Shown: positions 1 to 5,493 of the stretch, one piece after another
Layout: every line of letters begins with the position of its first letter
How positions within the stretch are numbered: the stretch's first letter is position 1
NCBI GenBank assembly: GCA_015057165.1
Contig: SVEY01000022.1
Coordinates: forward strand, 1 to 44,762
DNA: 44,762 nucleotides
Source: Lachnospiraceae bacterium
Lineage (GTDB): Bacteria > Bacillota > Clostridia > Lachnospirales > Lachnospiraceae
Direction: 5' to 3'
Notes under the pieces: generated by a model
Seen by the model: only the letters and a program-made list of their open reading frames with translations
Told to the model about the DNA's origin: nothing
The model's database searches: none
Made by a program: the position numbers and the translations under genes

Positions 1-72
1 CATAAGCGCCATATATTGCTTATGACGGATATTATCTCGCGAAGTAATATTCGCAAACTTTTTCATCGCCAT
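1..72 (-). CDS. Unknown element protein, N-terminal fragment
   Basis: The window edge cuts this gene, leaving 24 codons from an ATG at 72 down to base 1. The visible protein begins MAMKKFANITSRDN and is basic. A ribosome binding site AAGAAAGGGA lies about 7 bases upstream of the ATG, which supports a real start. It is co-oriented with the Cro-like gene at 313-555 and follows the folded region 101-316, so it probably belongs to the same early transcript of the element. No family is recognisable from so short a fragment. Confidence 0.55.
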   Translation of the reverse strand, partial: MAMKKFANITSRDNIRHKQYMALM

Positions 73-100
73 ATTAATGTCCCTTTCTTATTTCTAAACA

Positions 101-215
101 ATCATCAGAGGGTTCATGATAATAACAGGGGCTGATAGTTATTGATCATATGTAGAAACTTAAGAACTGGTGCTGCGGGGGTGCACCTTACTCTTCTAAT
201 GAACCCTCTGATCAT
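101..215. repeat. Long inverted repeat enclosing a second hairpin
   Basis: Arms at about 101-117 and 199-215 are complementary apart from one base (core ATGAACCCTCTGAT). Inside them lies a smaller hairpin, GGTGC at 169-173 with GCACC at 183-187. ACAGGGGC at about 124-131 is also complementary to GCCCCTGT at about 243-250, so two large alternative folds exist. The region sits between the Cro-like gene and the next gene of the element. It could be a leader RNA controlling the gene at 72, or a replication or transfer origin. The sequence alone does not choose between these. Confidence 0.5.
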
Positions 216-264
216 TATTCAGTTATAAAATGTGTTGAGTTGTGCCCCTGTCATCAGTAATTAT

Positions 265-316
265 TAATATTAAGGCTGTAAAGCCTTAATATTATCTGAT
301 ATGCGTAGTATATCAG
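265..316. terminator. Two adjacent hairpins at the end of the Cro-like gene
   Basis: Positions 265-277 and 282-294 form a perfect 13-bp stem with a GTAA loop (arm TAATATTAAGGCT). Next to it, CTGATAT at 296-302 pairs with ATATCAG at 310-316, covering the stop codon of the minus-strand gene. The second hairpin has no clean U-tract. The first is followed by an A/T-rich run. A weak terminator or attenuator between the Cro-like gene and the gene at 72 is the simplest reading, with a protein-binding palindrome as the alternative. Confidence 0.4.
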
Positions 317-555
317 GCGCTAACGTCATTTGTTGATTTTTTATCAACATCAATCGTAAAAAAAATTTTTTCTCTCTCAGTTATTGAAATATTAAGTAGA
401 TTGCATAATATAAGGATCTCTTTTACGGAAAAATCCGTTTTTCCATTGATTTTATTATGAAACCCTTGCTTGGATAATCCCATGTGCTCTGCTATATATC
501 CCTTTTTAAGTCCTGATTTTTCAATATATTTTTGTAATAAAACTATGTTGGTCAT
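313..555 (-). CDS. Small HTH protein, Cro/antirepressor-like
   Basis: This is an 80-residue protein with a predicted lambda-type helix-turn-helix in its first half (KKGYIAEHMGLSKQGFHNKI), the classic pattern of small phage regulators. The start is the ATG at 555, which has GGAAGGAG about 6 bases upstream. A longer reading to 597 would run through an operator and has no ribosome binding site. It is transcribed away from the repressor gene at 737, from the promoter at 606-634. Its own leader and its own 3' end each contain the same 19-bp palindrome, so it is likely repressed by itself or by the divergent repressor. The Cro-like role is inferred from size and position. Confidence 0.72.
   Translation of the reverse strand: MTNIVLLQKYIEKSGLKKGYIAEHMGLSKQGFHNKINGKTDFSVKEILILCNLLNISITEREKIFFTIDVDKKSTNDVSA
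331..349. promoter_or_regulatory. Operator copy 1, inside the Cro-like gene
   Basis: TGTTGAT-5-ATCAACA is a perfect 7-bp inverted repeat with a TTTTT spacer, lying within the last codons of the Cro-like gene. It has the same arms and spacing as the copy at 578-596. An identical spaced palindrome occurring twice in 270 bases flanking a regulator gene is best explained as a repressor site. Confidence 0.6.
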
Positions 556-577
556 GGATTTCTCCTTCCTAAATTTT

Positions 578-596
578 TGTTGATGTTTTATCAACA
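578..596. promoter_or_regulatory. Operator copy 2, in the leader of the Cro-like gene
   Basis: TGTTGAT-GTTTT-ATCAACA has the same arms and spacing as the site at 331-349. It lies just downstream of the -10 element of the minus-strand promoter (606-634), where bound protein would block initiation or early elongation. Half-sites of the same type (ATCAA/TTGAT) recur at 671-684 in the opposite promoter. Confidence 0.62.
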
Positions 597-605
597 TCTG
601 ACTTC

Positions 606-634
606 ATAATATATCACTAGTGATTTTATGTCAA
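606..634 (-). promoter_or_regulatory. Promoter of the Cro-like gene
   Basis: On the minus strand TTGACA (629-634) is followed after exactly 17 bases by TATTAT (606-611), a near-perfect sigma-A promoter. It faces away from the promoter at 663-691, and only about 30 bases separate the two -35 elements. This is the usual geometry of a phage-type genetic switch. Confidence 0.75.
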
Positions 635-662
635 CAACTTTTTTATTTTTTATCAAAAAAAG

Positions 663-691
663 TTGACGAATTATCAATTGATTATTATTAT
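663..691 (+). promoter_or_regulatory. Promoter of the repressor gene
   Basis: TTGACG (663-668) and TATTAT (686-691) are separated by 17 bases. The palindrome TTATCAATTGATTA at 671-684 fills the spacer and carries the half-sites seen in the two 19-bp operators. GTCAAC (630-635) and GTTGAC (662-667) form a further inverted repeat linking both -35 regions. Autoregulation of the repressor is therefore likely. Confidence 0.68.
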
Positions 692-736
692 TGGTAATAG
701 AAGAGGACTTATAATTCATAAAGAAAGGCGTGTATT

Positions 737-1126
737 ATGACAGTCGGAGAAAGAATCAAAGAGCGTAGGTTAGCTCTAAAAATGTCACAACAAGAATTAG
801 CAGATAAACTAGGCTATACGTCAAGATCTACTATTAATAAGATAGAAAATGACGCCAATAACCTTAGACAGCCTAAAATAATGGATTTTGCCAAAGCACT
901 AAAAACAACACCAGGCTACTTAATGGGTTGGGAAGATAAGGAAGAATCTGAACACCACTACATTGATGAAAAGACTCGCCAGATAGCCCAGGAGATTGCT
1001 GACAATAAAGAGCTGGGCTTATTATTCGATGCAGCTCGCACTGCTGCCCCGGAAGATCTTAAGACAACACATGATATGTTACTCGCCCTGAAGCGTAAGG
1101 AACAAAATGATGAAGAGCCTTGTTAG
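737..1126 (+). CDS. XRE-family transcriptional repressor
   Basis: This 129-residue protein has an N-terminal helix-turn-helix of the XRE/Cro-CI class at about residues 5-66 (GERIKERRLALKMSQQELA, then TPGYLMGW, the standard end of this domain). An alpha-helical acidic tail follows. It is shorter than full CI repressors and lacks the S24 peptidase domain, so release of repression would not occur by RecA-stimulated self-cleavage. The ImmA-like gene just downstream suggests cleavage in trans instead, as known for ImmR/ImmA of ICEBs1. That link is inferred. The start has AAGAAAGG upstream and a good promoter at 663-691. Confidence 0.85.
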   Translation: MTVGERIKERRLALKMSQQELADKLGYTSRSTINKIENDANNLRQPKIMDFAKALKTTPGYLMGWEDKEESEHHYIDEKTRQIAQEIADNKELGLLFDAARTAAPEDLKTTHDMLLALKRKEQNDEEPC

Positions 1127-1146
1127 TTAGAATTAGGAGAGATTCT

Positions 1147-1407
1147 ATGATACATACCAGTGAAAACATTAATACTGTGCTGCTGCCTATGGCATATAAT
1201 GTCAAAGGTTGCTCCTGCGCTAATGAAGACGGAAGCTATACTATCATAATCAATAGTCGCATTCCGGAGTCGCAACGCATGGAAATATATATGCATGAGC
1301 TTAGGCACATTATATCCGGAGACTTTGGATGTGATGATGTAGATCTGACTGAAGCTGAAGCGCATAGAAAGGGGACAAATTATGAAGATAGAGAAAAGGG
1401 GCGATAA
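1147..1407 (+). CDS. ImmA/IrrE-like zinc mini-peptidase
   Basis: This 86-residue protein carries an HExxH zinc-protease signature, HELRH at residues 50-54, followed by ISGDF as in ImmA/IrrE proteins. Members of this family cleave the repressor encoded beside them to induce a mobile element. The protein is short for the family, being little more than the catalytic helix plus an N-terminal strand region. A third zinc ligand cannot be assigned with certainty. The start at 1147 is preceded by TTAGGAGA. The gene overlaps the integrase start by 26 bases, implying one transcript with the repressor and the integrase. Confidence 0.7.
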   Translation: MIHTSENINTVLLPMAYNVKGCSCANEDGSYTIIINSRIPESQRMEIYMHELRHIISGDFGCDDVDLTEAEAHRKGTNYEDREKGR

Positions 1408-2377
1408 ATATCGGATACAGCCATATGTCAATGGCAAGAGACATTCTATTACATTTGACCATAAGCCTAGCCAGAGAGAAATTAATGAGATTCTGGAAGA
1501 GCTTGATACCACTATTAGTGGTGAATCTACATTCGAAGCTGCTGCCCTGGCTATGATTGATGATAAGAACAACGTACTAAGTCCTTCCACCATCAGAGGC
1601 TATCACAACATCCTTAAGGGGCTTAGTGATTGGTTCAAGAGCCTGACGATAATCTTAATCACCTCAAATGAGATACAGCGAGAGATTAATCAGCTCTCTA
1701 CTCAGAAGTCAGCTAAGACCGTATCCAATTACTATGGTTTTATCTCTGTGGTCTTATCTTACTATAGACCTTTTACCAATTTCAGTGTGAAGTTGCCAGC
1801 TAAACAGCTGAGGATAGATTACATACCTAAAGCTGAAGATATTAAGATACTGCTGCATGATTGCCTTCATAATGGATTCGGTGAGAAATACGCTTTTCCT
1901 ATTATGCTTGGTTGCTTCGGAATGCGTCTTGGAGAAGTAACAGCTCTGACAGATGAAGATATCGATACCGCAACTTGTATGATTGTGATTAACAAAACTA
2001 AGGTACTCAATAACACTAATGAATATGTTATCAAACATGCTGCTAAGACAGATAAATCTAATCGCATCATTCAAGTATCCGGACAATGCATTGAAGCATA
2101 TGAGCGATATGGATTATATGACGGATATCCTAAGACTATTAGCGACTACTTATCCAGGAGAGAGTCCGCACTAGGATTAGAGCACTTCTCTTTCCACAAG
2201 CTCCGACACTACTTCGCTTCTGTATCAATAGATCAGGGCATACCGCTATCAACTATACAGGAGTTCGGAGGATGGTCGTCTCCTAGGACTCTGCAGAGGA
2301 TCTATCAGCATAATATGAGAGATTATAACGAGATATCCAGCGCTATCAGCTCAACTCTTGATATATCACTAGCATAA
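1382..2377 (+). CDS. int: Tyrosine recombinase (site-specific integrase)
   Basis: This 331-residue phage-type integrase joins and excises the element at its attachment site. It has an N-terminal arm-binding region (about 1-45, including a KRGDKYRI strand), a SAM-like core-binding domain (about 50-130) and a catalytic domain (about 150-325). Catalytic residues visible are Arg182 in GMRLGE, His272 and Arg275 in HKLRH, Trp298 in the position often held by His, and the nucleophile Tyr308 in RIYQH. The start has GAAAGGGG about 7 bases upstream and lies inside the preceding gene. All catalytic residues are present, so it is probably active. Confidence 0.93.
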   Translation: MKIEKRGDKYRIQPYVNGKRHSITFDHKPSQREINEILEELDTTISGESTFEAAALAMIDDKNNVLSPSTIRGYHNILKGLSDWFKSLTIILITSNEIQREINQLSTQKSAKTVSNYYGFISVVLSYYRPFTNFSVKLPAKQLRIDYIPKAEDIKILLHDCLHNGFGEKYAFPIMLGCFGMRLGEVTALTDEDIDTATCMIVINKTKVLNNTNEYVIKHAAKTDKSNRIIQVSGQCIEAYERYGLYDGYPKTISDYLSRRESALGLEHFSFHKLRHYFASVSIDQGIPLSTIQEFGGWSSPRTLQRIYQHNMRDYNEISSAISSTLDISLA

Positions 2378-2480
2378 TCTTGGTGCAATTTAATAATTTT
2401 GGTATTAAAAGAACCGCTTATTATTCCTGTAAATAAGCGGTTTTTTGGTGCAAAGTCTTGGTGCAATTCTTGGTGCAATT
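2378..2480. repeat. Integrase arm-type direct repeats (TCTTGGTGCAATT)
   Basis: Three exact copies of TCTTGGTGCAATT lie at 2378-2390, 2456-2468 and 2468-2480. A fourth, variant copy (TTTTGGTGCAAAG) lies at about 2443-2455, inside the terminator U-tract. All share TTGGTGCAA in the same orientation. Short direct repeats between an integrase gene and its att site are the usual binding sites for the integrase N-terminal domain, which is the likely role here. Confidence 0.7.
2412..2446 (+). terminator. Rho-independent terminator of the integrase transcript
   Basis: AACCGCTTATT (2412-2422) and AATAAGCGGTT (2432-2442) form a perfect 11-bp stem with a 9-base loop, ending in TTTTTT. It lies 35 bases after the integrase stop codon and shields the tRNA operon, which is read in the opposite direction. 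Confidence 0.9.
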
Positions 2481-2605
2481 TTTATAAAAAATAGGTGTTT
2501 TTTATAAATTTTAAGTGTATTTTTTGCTGTTTTTTAGGTCTGGGAAAGTGCCTACAAATGGCTTAACTGTGCGTAATACACGCTTTTTCGTGATGATTTT
2601 GAAAG

Positions 2606-2678
2606 TGAGACACGGGGGAATCGAACCCCCGACAACTTGATTAAAAGTCAAGTGCTCTACCAACTGAGCTAGTGTCCC
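2606..2678 (-). tRNA. tRNA-Lys(UUU)
   Basis: A 73-nt cloverleaf. The acceptor GGGACAC pairs with GTGTCTC (one G-U), the anticodon stem CTTGA/TCAAG holds loop CTTTTAA with anticodon TTT, and the T arm is normal. The discriminator is A and CCA is not encoded. It is the last gene of the tRNA operon. Its 3' end faces the integrase and is the likely attachment site of the element. Confidence 0.96.
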
Positions 2679-2691
2679 ATATGTAATTAAG

Positions 2692-2766
<75 letters not shown>

Positions 2767-2768
2767 AT

Positions 2769-2867
2769 AGGCGGTAAGGAGGGACCCATTCATGGGAGGA
2801 TTCCTTATCGCGTGGCGACATTTTGCAAAGCAAAATGTTGGAACCTCTCTCCTCGTTTAACCATCAC
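2769..2867 (-). other. Folded spacer between tRNA-Gln and tRNA-His
   Basis: This 99-base spacer is far longer than the other four gaps of the operon (4 to 48 bases). It holds two strong hairpins. ACATTTTGC/GCAAAATGT at 2818-2838 is a perfect 9-bp stem with a 3-base loop. At 2775-2807, TAAGGA/TCCTTA encloses CCCAT/ATGGG. No tRNA, 5S rRNA or open frame is apparent. It may serve transcript processing, be a remnant insertion, or encode a small RNA. Confidence 0.45.
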
Positions 2868-2939
2868 CTGGGCTAGCAGGATTCGAACCTGCGAATGCTG
2901 GAATCAAAATCCAGTGCCTTACCGCTTGGCGATAGCCCA
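2868..2939 (-). tRNA. tRNA-Gln(UUG)
   Basis: A 72-nt cloverleaf. TGGGCTA pairs with TAGCCCA, the U1-A72 end being typical of glutamine tRNAs. The anticodon loop TTTTGAT gives anticodon TTG, and the discriminator is G. It lies 4 bases downstream of tRNA-Arg. CCA is not encoded. Confidence 0.96.
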
Positions 2940-2943
2940 ACAG

Positions 2944-3017
<74 letters not shown>

Positions 3018-3062
3018 ACAATTACATATAATACATTTATAAAATGTAATATGATGTAATTA

Positions 3063-3133
3063 AGCGGGTGATGGGAATCGAACCCACGTATCCAGCTTGG
3101 AAGGCTGGTGTTCTACCATTGAACTACACCCGC
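3063..3133 (-). tRNA. tRNA-Gly(UCC)
   Basis: A 71-nt cloverleaf. GCGGGTG pairs with CACCCGC. The anticodon loop CTTCCAA gives TCC, and the discriminator is U, as is usual for bacterial glycine tRNAs. CCA is not encoded. Confidence 0.96.
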
Positions 3134-3181
3134 ATACATTACAACCACTAAGGGCTGTTATCAAATAAATTGTCAATCTAC

Positions 3182-3256
3182 TCGGGGTGACAGGATTCGA
3201 ACCTGCGACCCCCTGGTCCCAAACCAGGTGCTCTAGCCAAACTGAGCCACACCCCG
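3182..3256 (-). tRNA. tRNA-Pro(UGG)
   Basis: A 75-nt cloverleaf and the first gene of the operon. CGGGGTG pairs with CACCCCG, and the C1-G72 end is typical of proline tRNAs. The anticodon is TGG and the discriminator is A. CCA is not encoded. Confidence 0.96.
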
Positions 3257-3285
3257 ATTTCGGCGCTTGTTCACACGCAAAAGTT

Positions 3286-3314
3286 ATTATATAAAAATCA
3301 TAATGTGTTGTCAA
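3286..3314 (-). promoter_or_regulatory. Consensus promoter of the tRNA operon
   Basis: On the minus strand TTGACA (3309-3314), a 17-base spacer and TATAAT (3286-3291) form a perfect sigma-A consensus about 30 bases before tRNA-Pro. It drives all six tRNAs. No other promoter of this strength is visible within the cluster. Confidence 0.9.
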
Positions 3315-3340
3315 CAATTTTTTTCATTTTTTCATACATT

Positions 3341-3838
3341 TTACATATTATTAGGTAACATATCAATATATCTGATAGCTGCTTCTATGTCTCCAGCTTC
3401 ATTTACATTTAATACAGCATAGGTACCTCTTCTGTCAAACTGTCTTGGATAAGTAAGACTTCCCGGATTAATTATAACGCAACCCATCCACTCCTCTATC
3501 TCCGGTTGATGAGTATGGCCATACAATATATAATCTGCGCCTACCCTTCTAGCTTCCTTTACCAGACCATCATAGCTCATTTTACATGAATATTTATGAC
3601 CATGGGTAAGAAGGAGAACATGTTTTCCAACTTCAAGCACCACTTTATCAGGAAGATCTGAATACCAGTCACAATTACCGCACACCATTTCTACAGGACA
3701 TTCAGCCACATTAGTCAAATACCTGCATTCATTCTCAGAATCTCCCAAATGATATATTCTATCAGGCTTAACAACTCTTATTAATCTGTCTATATCTCTA
3801 TCTTGTCCATGGGTATCACTAATTACAAGTATTCTCAT
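3341..3838 (-). CDS. YfcE/MJ0936-type metallophosphoesterase
   Basis: This 165-residue calcineurin-like phosphoesterase hydrolyses phosphodiesters with a two-metal site in the cytoplasm. The metal ligands are all visible: Asp8 and His10 in SDTHG, Asp33 in LGDSE, Asn55 in GNCD, His79 in LTHGH, and His108/His110 in GHTH. Length is normal for the family. The natural substrate of these proteins is generally unknown. The start lies inside the end of rdgB (20-base overlap), so the two are translated together as the last genes of the operon. No clear terminator follows before the tRNA promoter. Confidence 0.9.
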   Translation of the reverse strand: MRILVISDTHGQDRDIDRLIRVVKPDRIYHLGDSENECRYLTNVAECPVEMVCGNCDWYSDLPDKVVLEVGKHVLLLTHGHKYSCKMSYDGLVKEARRVGADYILYGHTHQPEIEEWMGCVIINPGSLTYPRQFDRRGTYAVLNVNEAGDIEAAIRYIDMLPNNM

Positions 3839-4424
3839 ATATAGATAAAAGTTCCTTTCTCATGGCGCGAAGTGCATTTCCTCTATGACTAACTTTGTTC
3901 TTCTCTTCAGGACTTATTTCAGCAGTTGTACAACCTAATTCTTCAACATAGAATATAGGATCATAACCAAATCCGTTTTCACCCTTAATCTCATATCCTA
4001 TCATTCCTTCTATAGTTCCCCTAGTGGAAATCTTCTTTCCTGAAGGAAGAACAGCTGCAATAGCGCACACAAAGCGCGCTGTTCTCTTCTCCTTTGGCAC
4101 TCCCTCAAGCTTATCTATTATGGCCTGATTTTTTATATCATAGGAAGTATCCTCTCCCATAAAACGAGCCGAATAAACGCCTGGTGCCTTATCAAGATAA
4201 TCCACCTCTAATCCCGAATCATCAGCAAGGACTATGTCATCACAAAGCTTGGATACTGCCTCAGCTTTAATCATAGCATTTTCTTCAAAAGTCTCCCCAT
4301 CTTCTACTATATCAACAGAAATCCCAGCTTCCTTCATGGATACAATTTCTAATCCCAAATCCCTTAGAATTTCTCTAATTTCCCTCATTTTATTTTCATT
4401 TCCTGTTGCAAATATTATTCTCAT
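3819..4424 (-). CDS. rdgB: RdgB/HAM1 non-canonical purine NTP pyrophosphatase
   Basis: This 201-residue house-cleaning enzyme hydrolyses dITP, ITP and XTP to monophosphates, keeping deaminated purines out of DNA and RNA. Family signatures are FATGNENKMREI at the N-terminus (triphosphate binding), ADDSGLEVD at 67-75 with the catalytic Asp68/Asp69, PGVYSARF at 81-88, and FGYDPIF and SHRGNA near the C-terminus. AAGGAG precedes the ATG. It starts 3 bases after the amidase gene and overlaps the phosphoesterase gene, a pairing with YfcE-like genes that is common in Firmicutes. Confidence 0.95.
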   Translation of the reverse strand: MRIIFATGNENKMREIREILRDLGLEIVSMKEAGISVDIVEDGETFEENAMIKAEAVSKLCDDIVLADDSGLEVDYLDKAPGVYSARFMGEDTSYDIKNQAIIDKLEGVPKEKRTARFVCAIAAVLPSGKKISTRGTIEGMIGYEIKGENGFGYDPIFYVEELGCTTAEISPEEKNKVSHRGNALRAMRKELLSIYENTCN

Positions 4425-4427
4425 CTC

Positions 4428-5492
4428 TTACTCCTTATATGTCTTACTTATCATTTCTTTAATTGAGTCATATAACGCTTTAGCACATGTCCTTTGATAA
4501 TCTTCATTTAGTAGCTTTCTAAGATCCGATTGATTAGATAGAAAACCTATCTCTACAAGTGCAACTGGAGATTTCGAATTATGAATAATATATATATCAT
4601 CTCCATTGACCAGCCCTCTATTATCACTACCCAGATACGAGCACAGATTATTGAGACAGATATCTGCAAAAGTCTTAGAGTTACCTGAACTATCACTCAC
4701 ATAATATAGCACCTGGGTTCCACTCGTTGTGGCACTTCCAAATCCCGAAAGGGAATTATTGTGAACACTAAGGAACACATCTGCCCCAACTTCGTTAGAA
4801 AGTTTTACTCTTTCTTCAAGTGTAGGATTAGTGTCTGATAATCTTGTATAATATGCCTTAATTGACGAATCATTATCAAGTAATTCCTTAAGCTTAAGTA
4901 CTATATCAAGATCAATATCTTTCTCATTATAATTACCTTGAATTGCACCTACGTCTTTGCCTCCATGGCCCGCATCAATAACAACAACGCTATCATACAA
5001 CTTATGTGGTTCTTCAAAATCAAGATATAAATAATCTCCTTCTACAAGGTGTCTACAATCATATATACCATTAAGCTTTATATCAAAATATCCCTTACTA
5101 TCATCTTCATATGCGAAGAAATCATCTATTCGACTAACAGATCCCATAATAGGATTATTATCAAAATATTCATCATTCACATTAGGTATAACTACCTGAT
5201 ATTCGTAATTCATTATATCTTCATTTAATTTTATATCGCTCTCAGAAACTCCTTTAGGAAGCGCTATTCTAATTTGCCCCTTATCTGCAAAGCTTGCTAA
5301 TTCTTCAGCATTAGCTATCTCATCTCTCATTCTATCCTTAAGGGACTGCCTGTATTCCCTTGACTTTTGAATATCTTTTGCAAGAACTTCCGACTTATAA
5401 TGAATATCGGAAATTCCCATAAGAAGTCCCACGCATACTACCATGACGCATCCTAGAATCACGGAGAATATACGCATTATTCTTTTCTCCAT
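4428..5492 (-). CDS. N-acetylmuramoyl-L-alanine amidase (Amidase_3), membrane anchored
   Basis: This 354-residue peptidoglycan hydrolase cleaves the bond between MurNAc and L-Ala in the cell wall. A single N-terminal membrane segment (about 7-26) is followed by a coiled region (35-70), a linker domain, and the catalytic domain at about 168-350. Zinc ligands and catalytic residues are present: His176 in DAGHGG, Glu190 in YNEKD, His244 in SVHNN and Glu314 in VEIGFLSN. The chosen start ATG at 5492 has GGAGGA upstream. An earlier in-frame start would overlap the previous gene and has no ribosome binding site. Only one base separates it from the protease gene, which suggests coupled production of two exported enzymes. 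Confidence 0.92.
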   Translation of the reverse strand: MEKRIMRIFSVILGCVMVVCVGLLMGISDIHYKSEVLAKDIQKSREYRQSLKDRMRDEIANAEELASFADKGQIRIALPKGVSESDIKLNEDIMNYEYQVVIPNVNDEYFDNNPIMGSVSRIDDFFAYEDDSKGYFDIKLNGIYDCRHLVEGDYLYLDFEEPHKLYDSVVVIDAGHGGKDVGAIQGNYNEKDIDLDIVLKLKELLDNDSSIKAYYTRLSDTNPTLEERVKLSNEVGADVFLSVHNNSLSGFGSATTSGTQVLYYVSDSSGNSKTFADICLNNLCSYLGSDNRGLVNGDDIYIIHNSKSPVALVEIGFLSNQSDLRKLLNEDYQRTCAKALYDSIKEMISKTYKE

Positions 5493-5493
5493 T

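Larger units (their letters stand above)
1..2605. mobile_element. Right end of an integrated genetic element next to tRNA-Lys
   Basis: This stretch carries a tyrosine integrase, a divergent repressor/Cro-like pair and an ImmA-like peptidase, and it stops directly at the 3' end of a tRNA-Lys gene. That arrangement is typical of phages, integrative conjugative elements and their satellites that use a tRNA 3' end as attachment site. Integrase arm-type repeats lie between the integrase and the tRNA. The left end and the second att copy are outside the window, so the kind of element and the exact boundary cannot be decided. The right limit given is the base before the tRNA. The true core probably extends into the tRNA 3' half. 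Confidence 0.75.

Noticed and set aside
1123-1593. 156-codon minus-strand frame opposite the ImmA-like and integrase genes
   Set aside because: Both sense genes have clear motifs and ribosome binding sites, and the antisense frame has neither.
2769-2867. A hidden seventh tRNA or 5S rRNA in the long tRNA spacer
   Set aside because: No anticodon arm, no T-loop consensus and no acceptor pairing. Only two simple hairpins are present.
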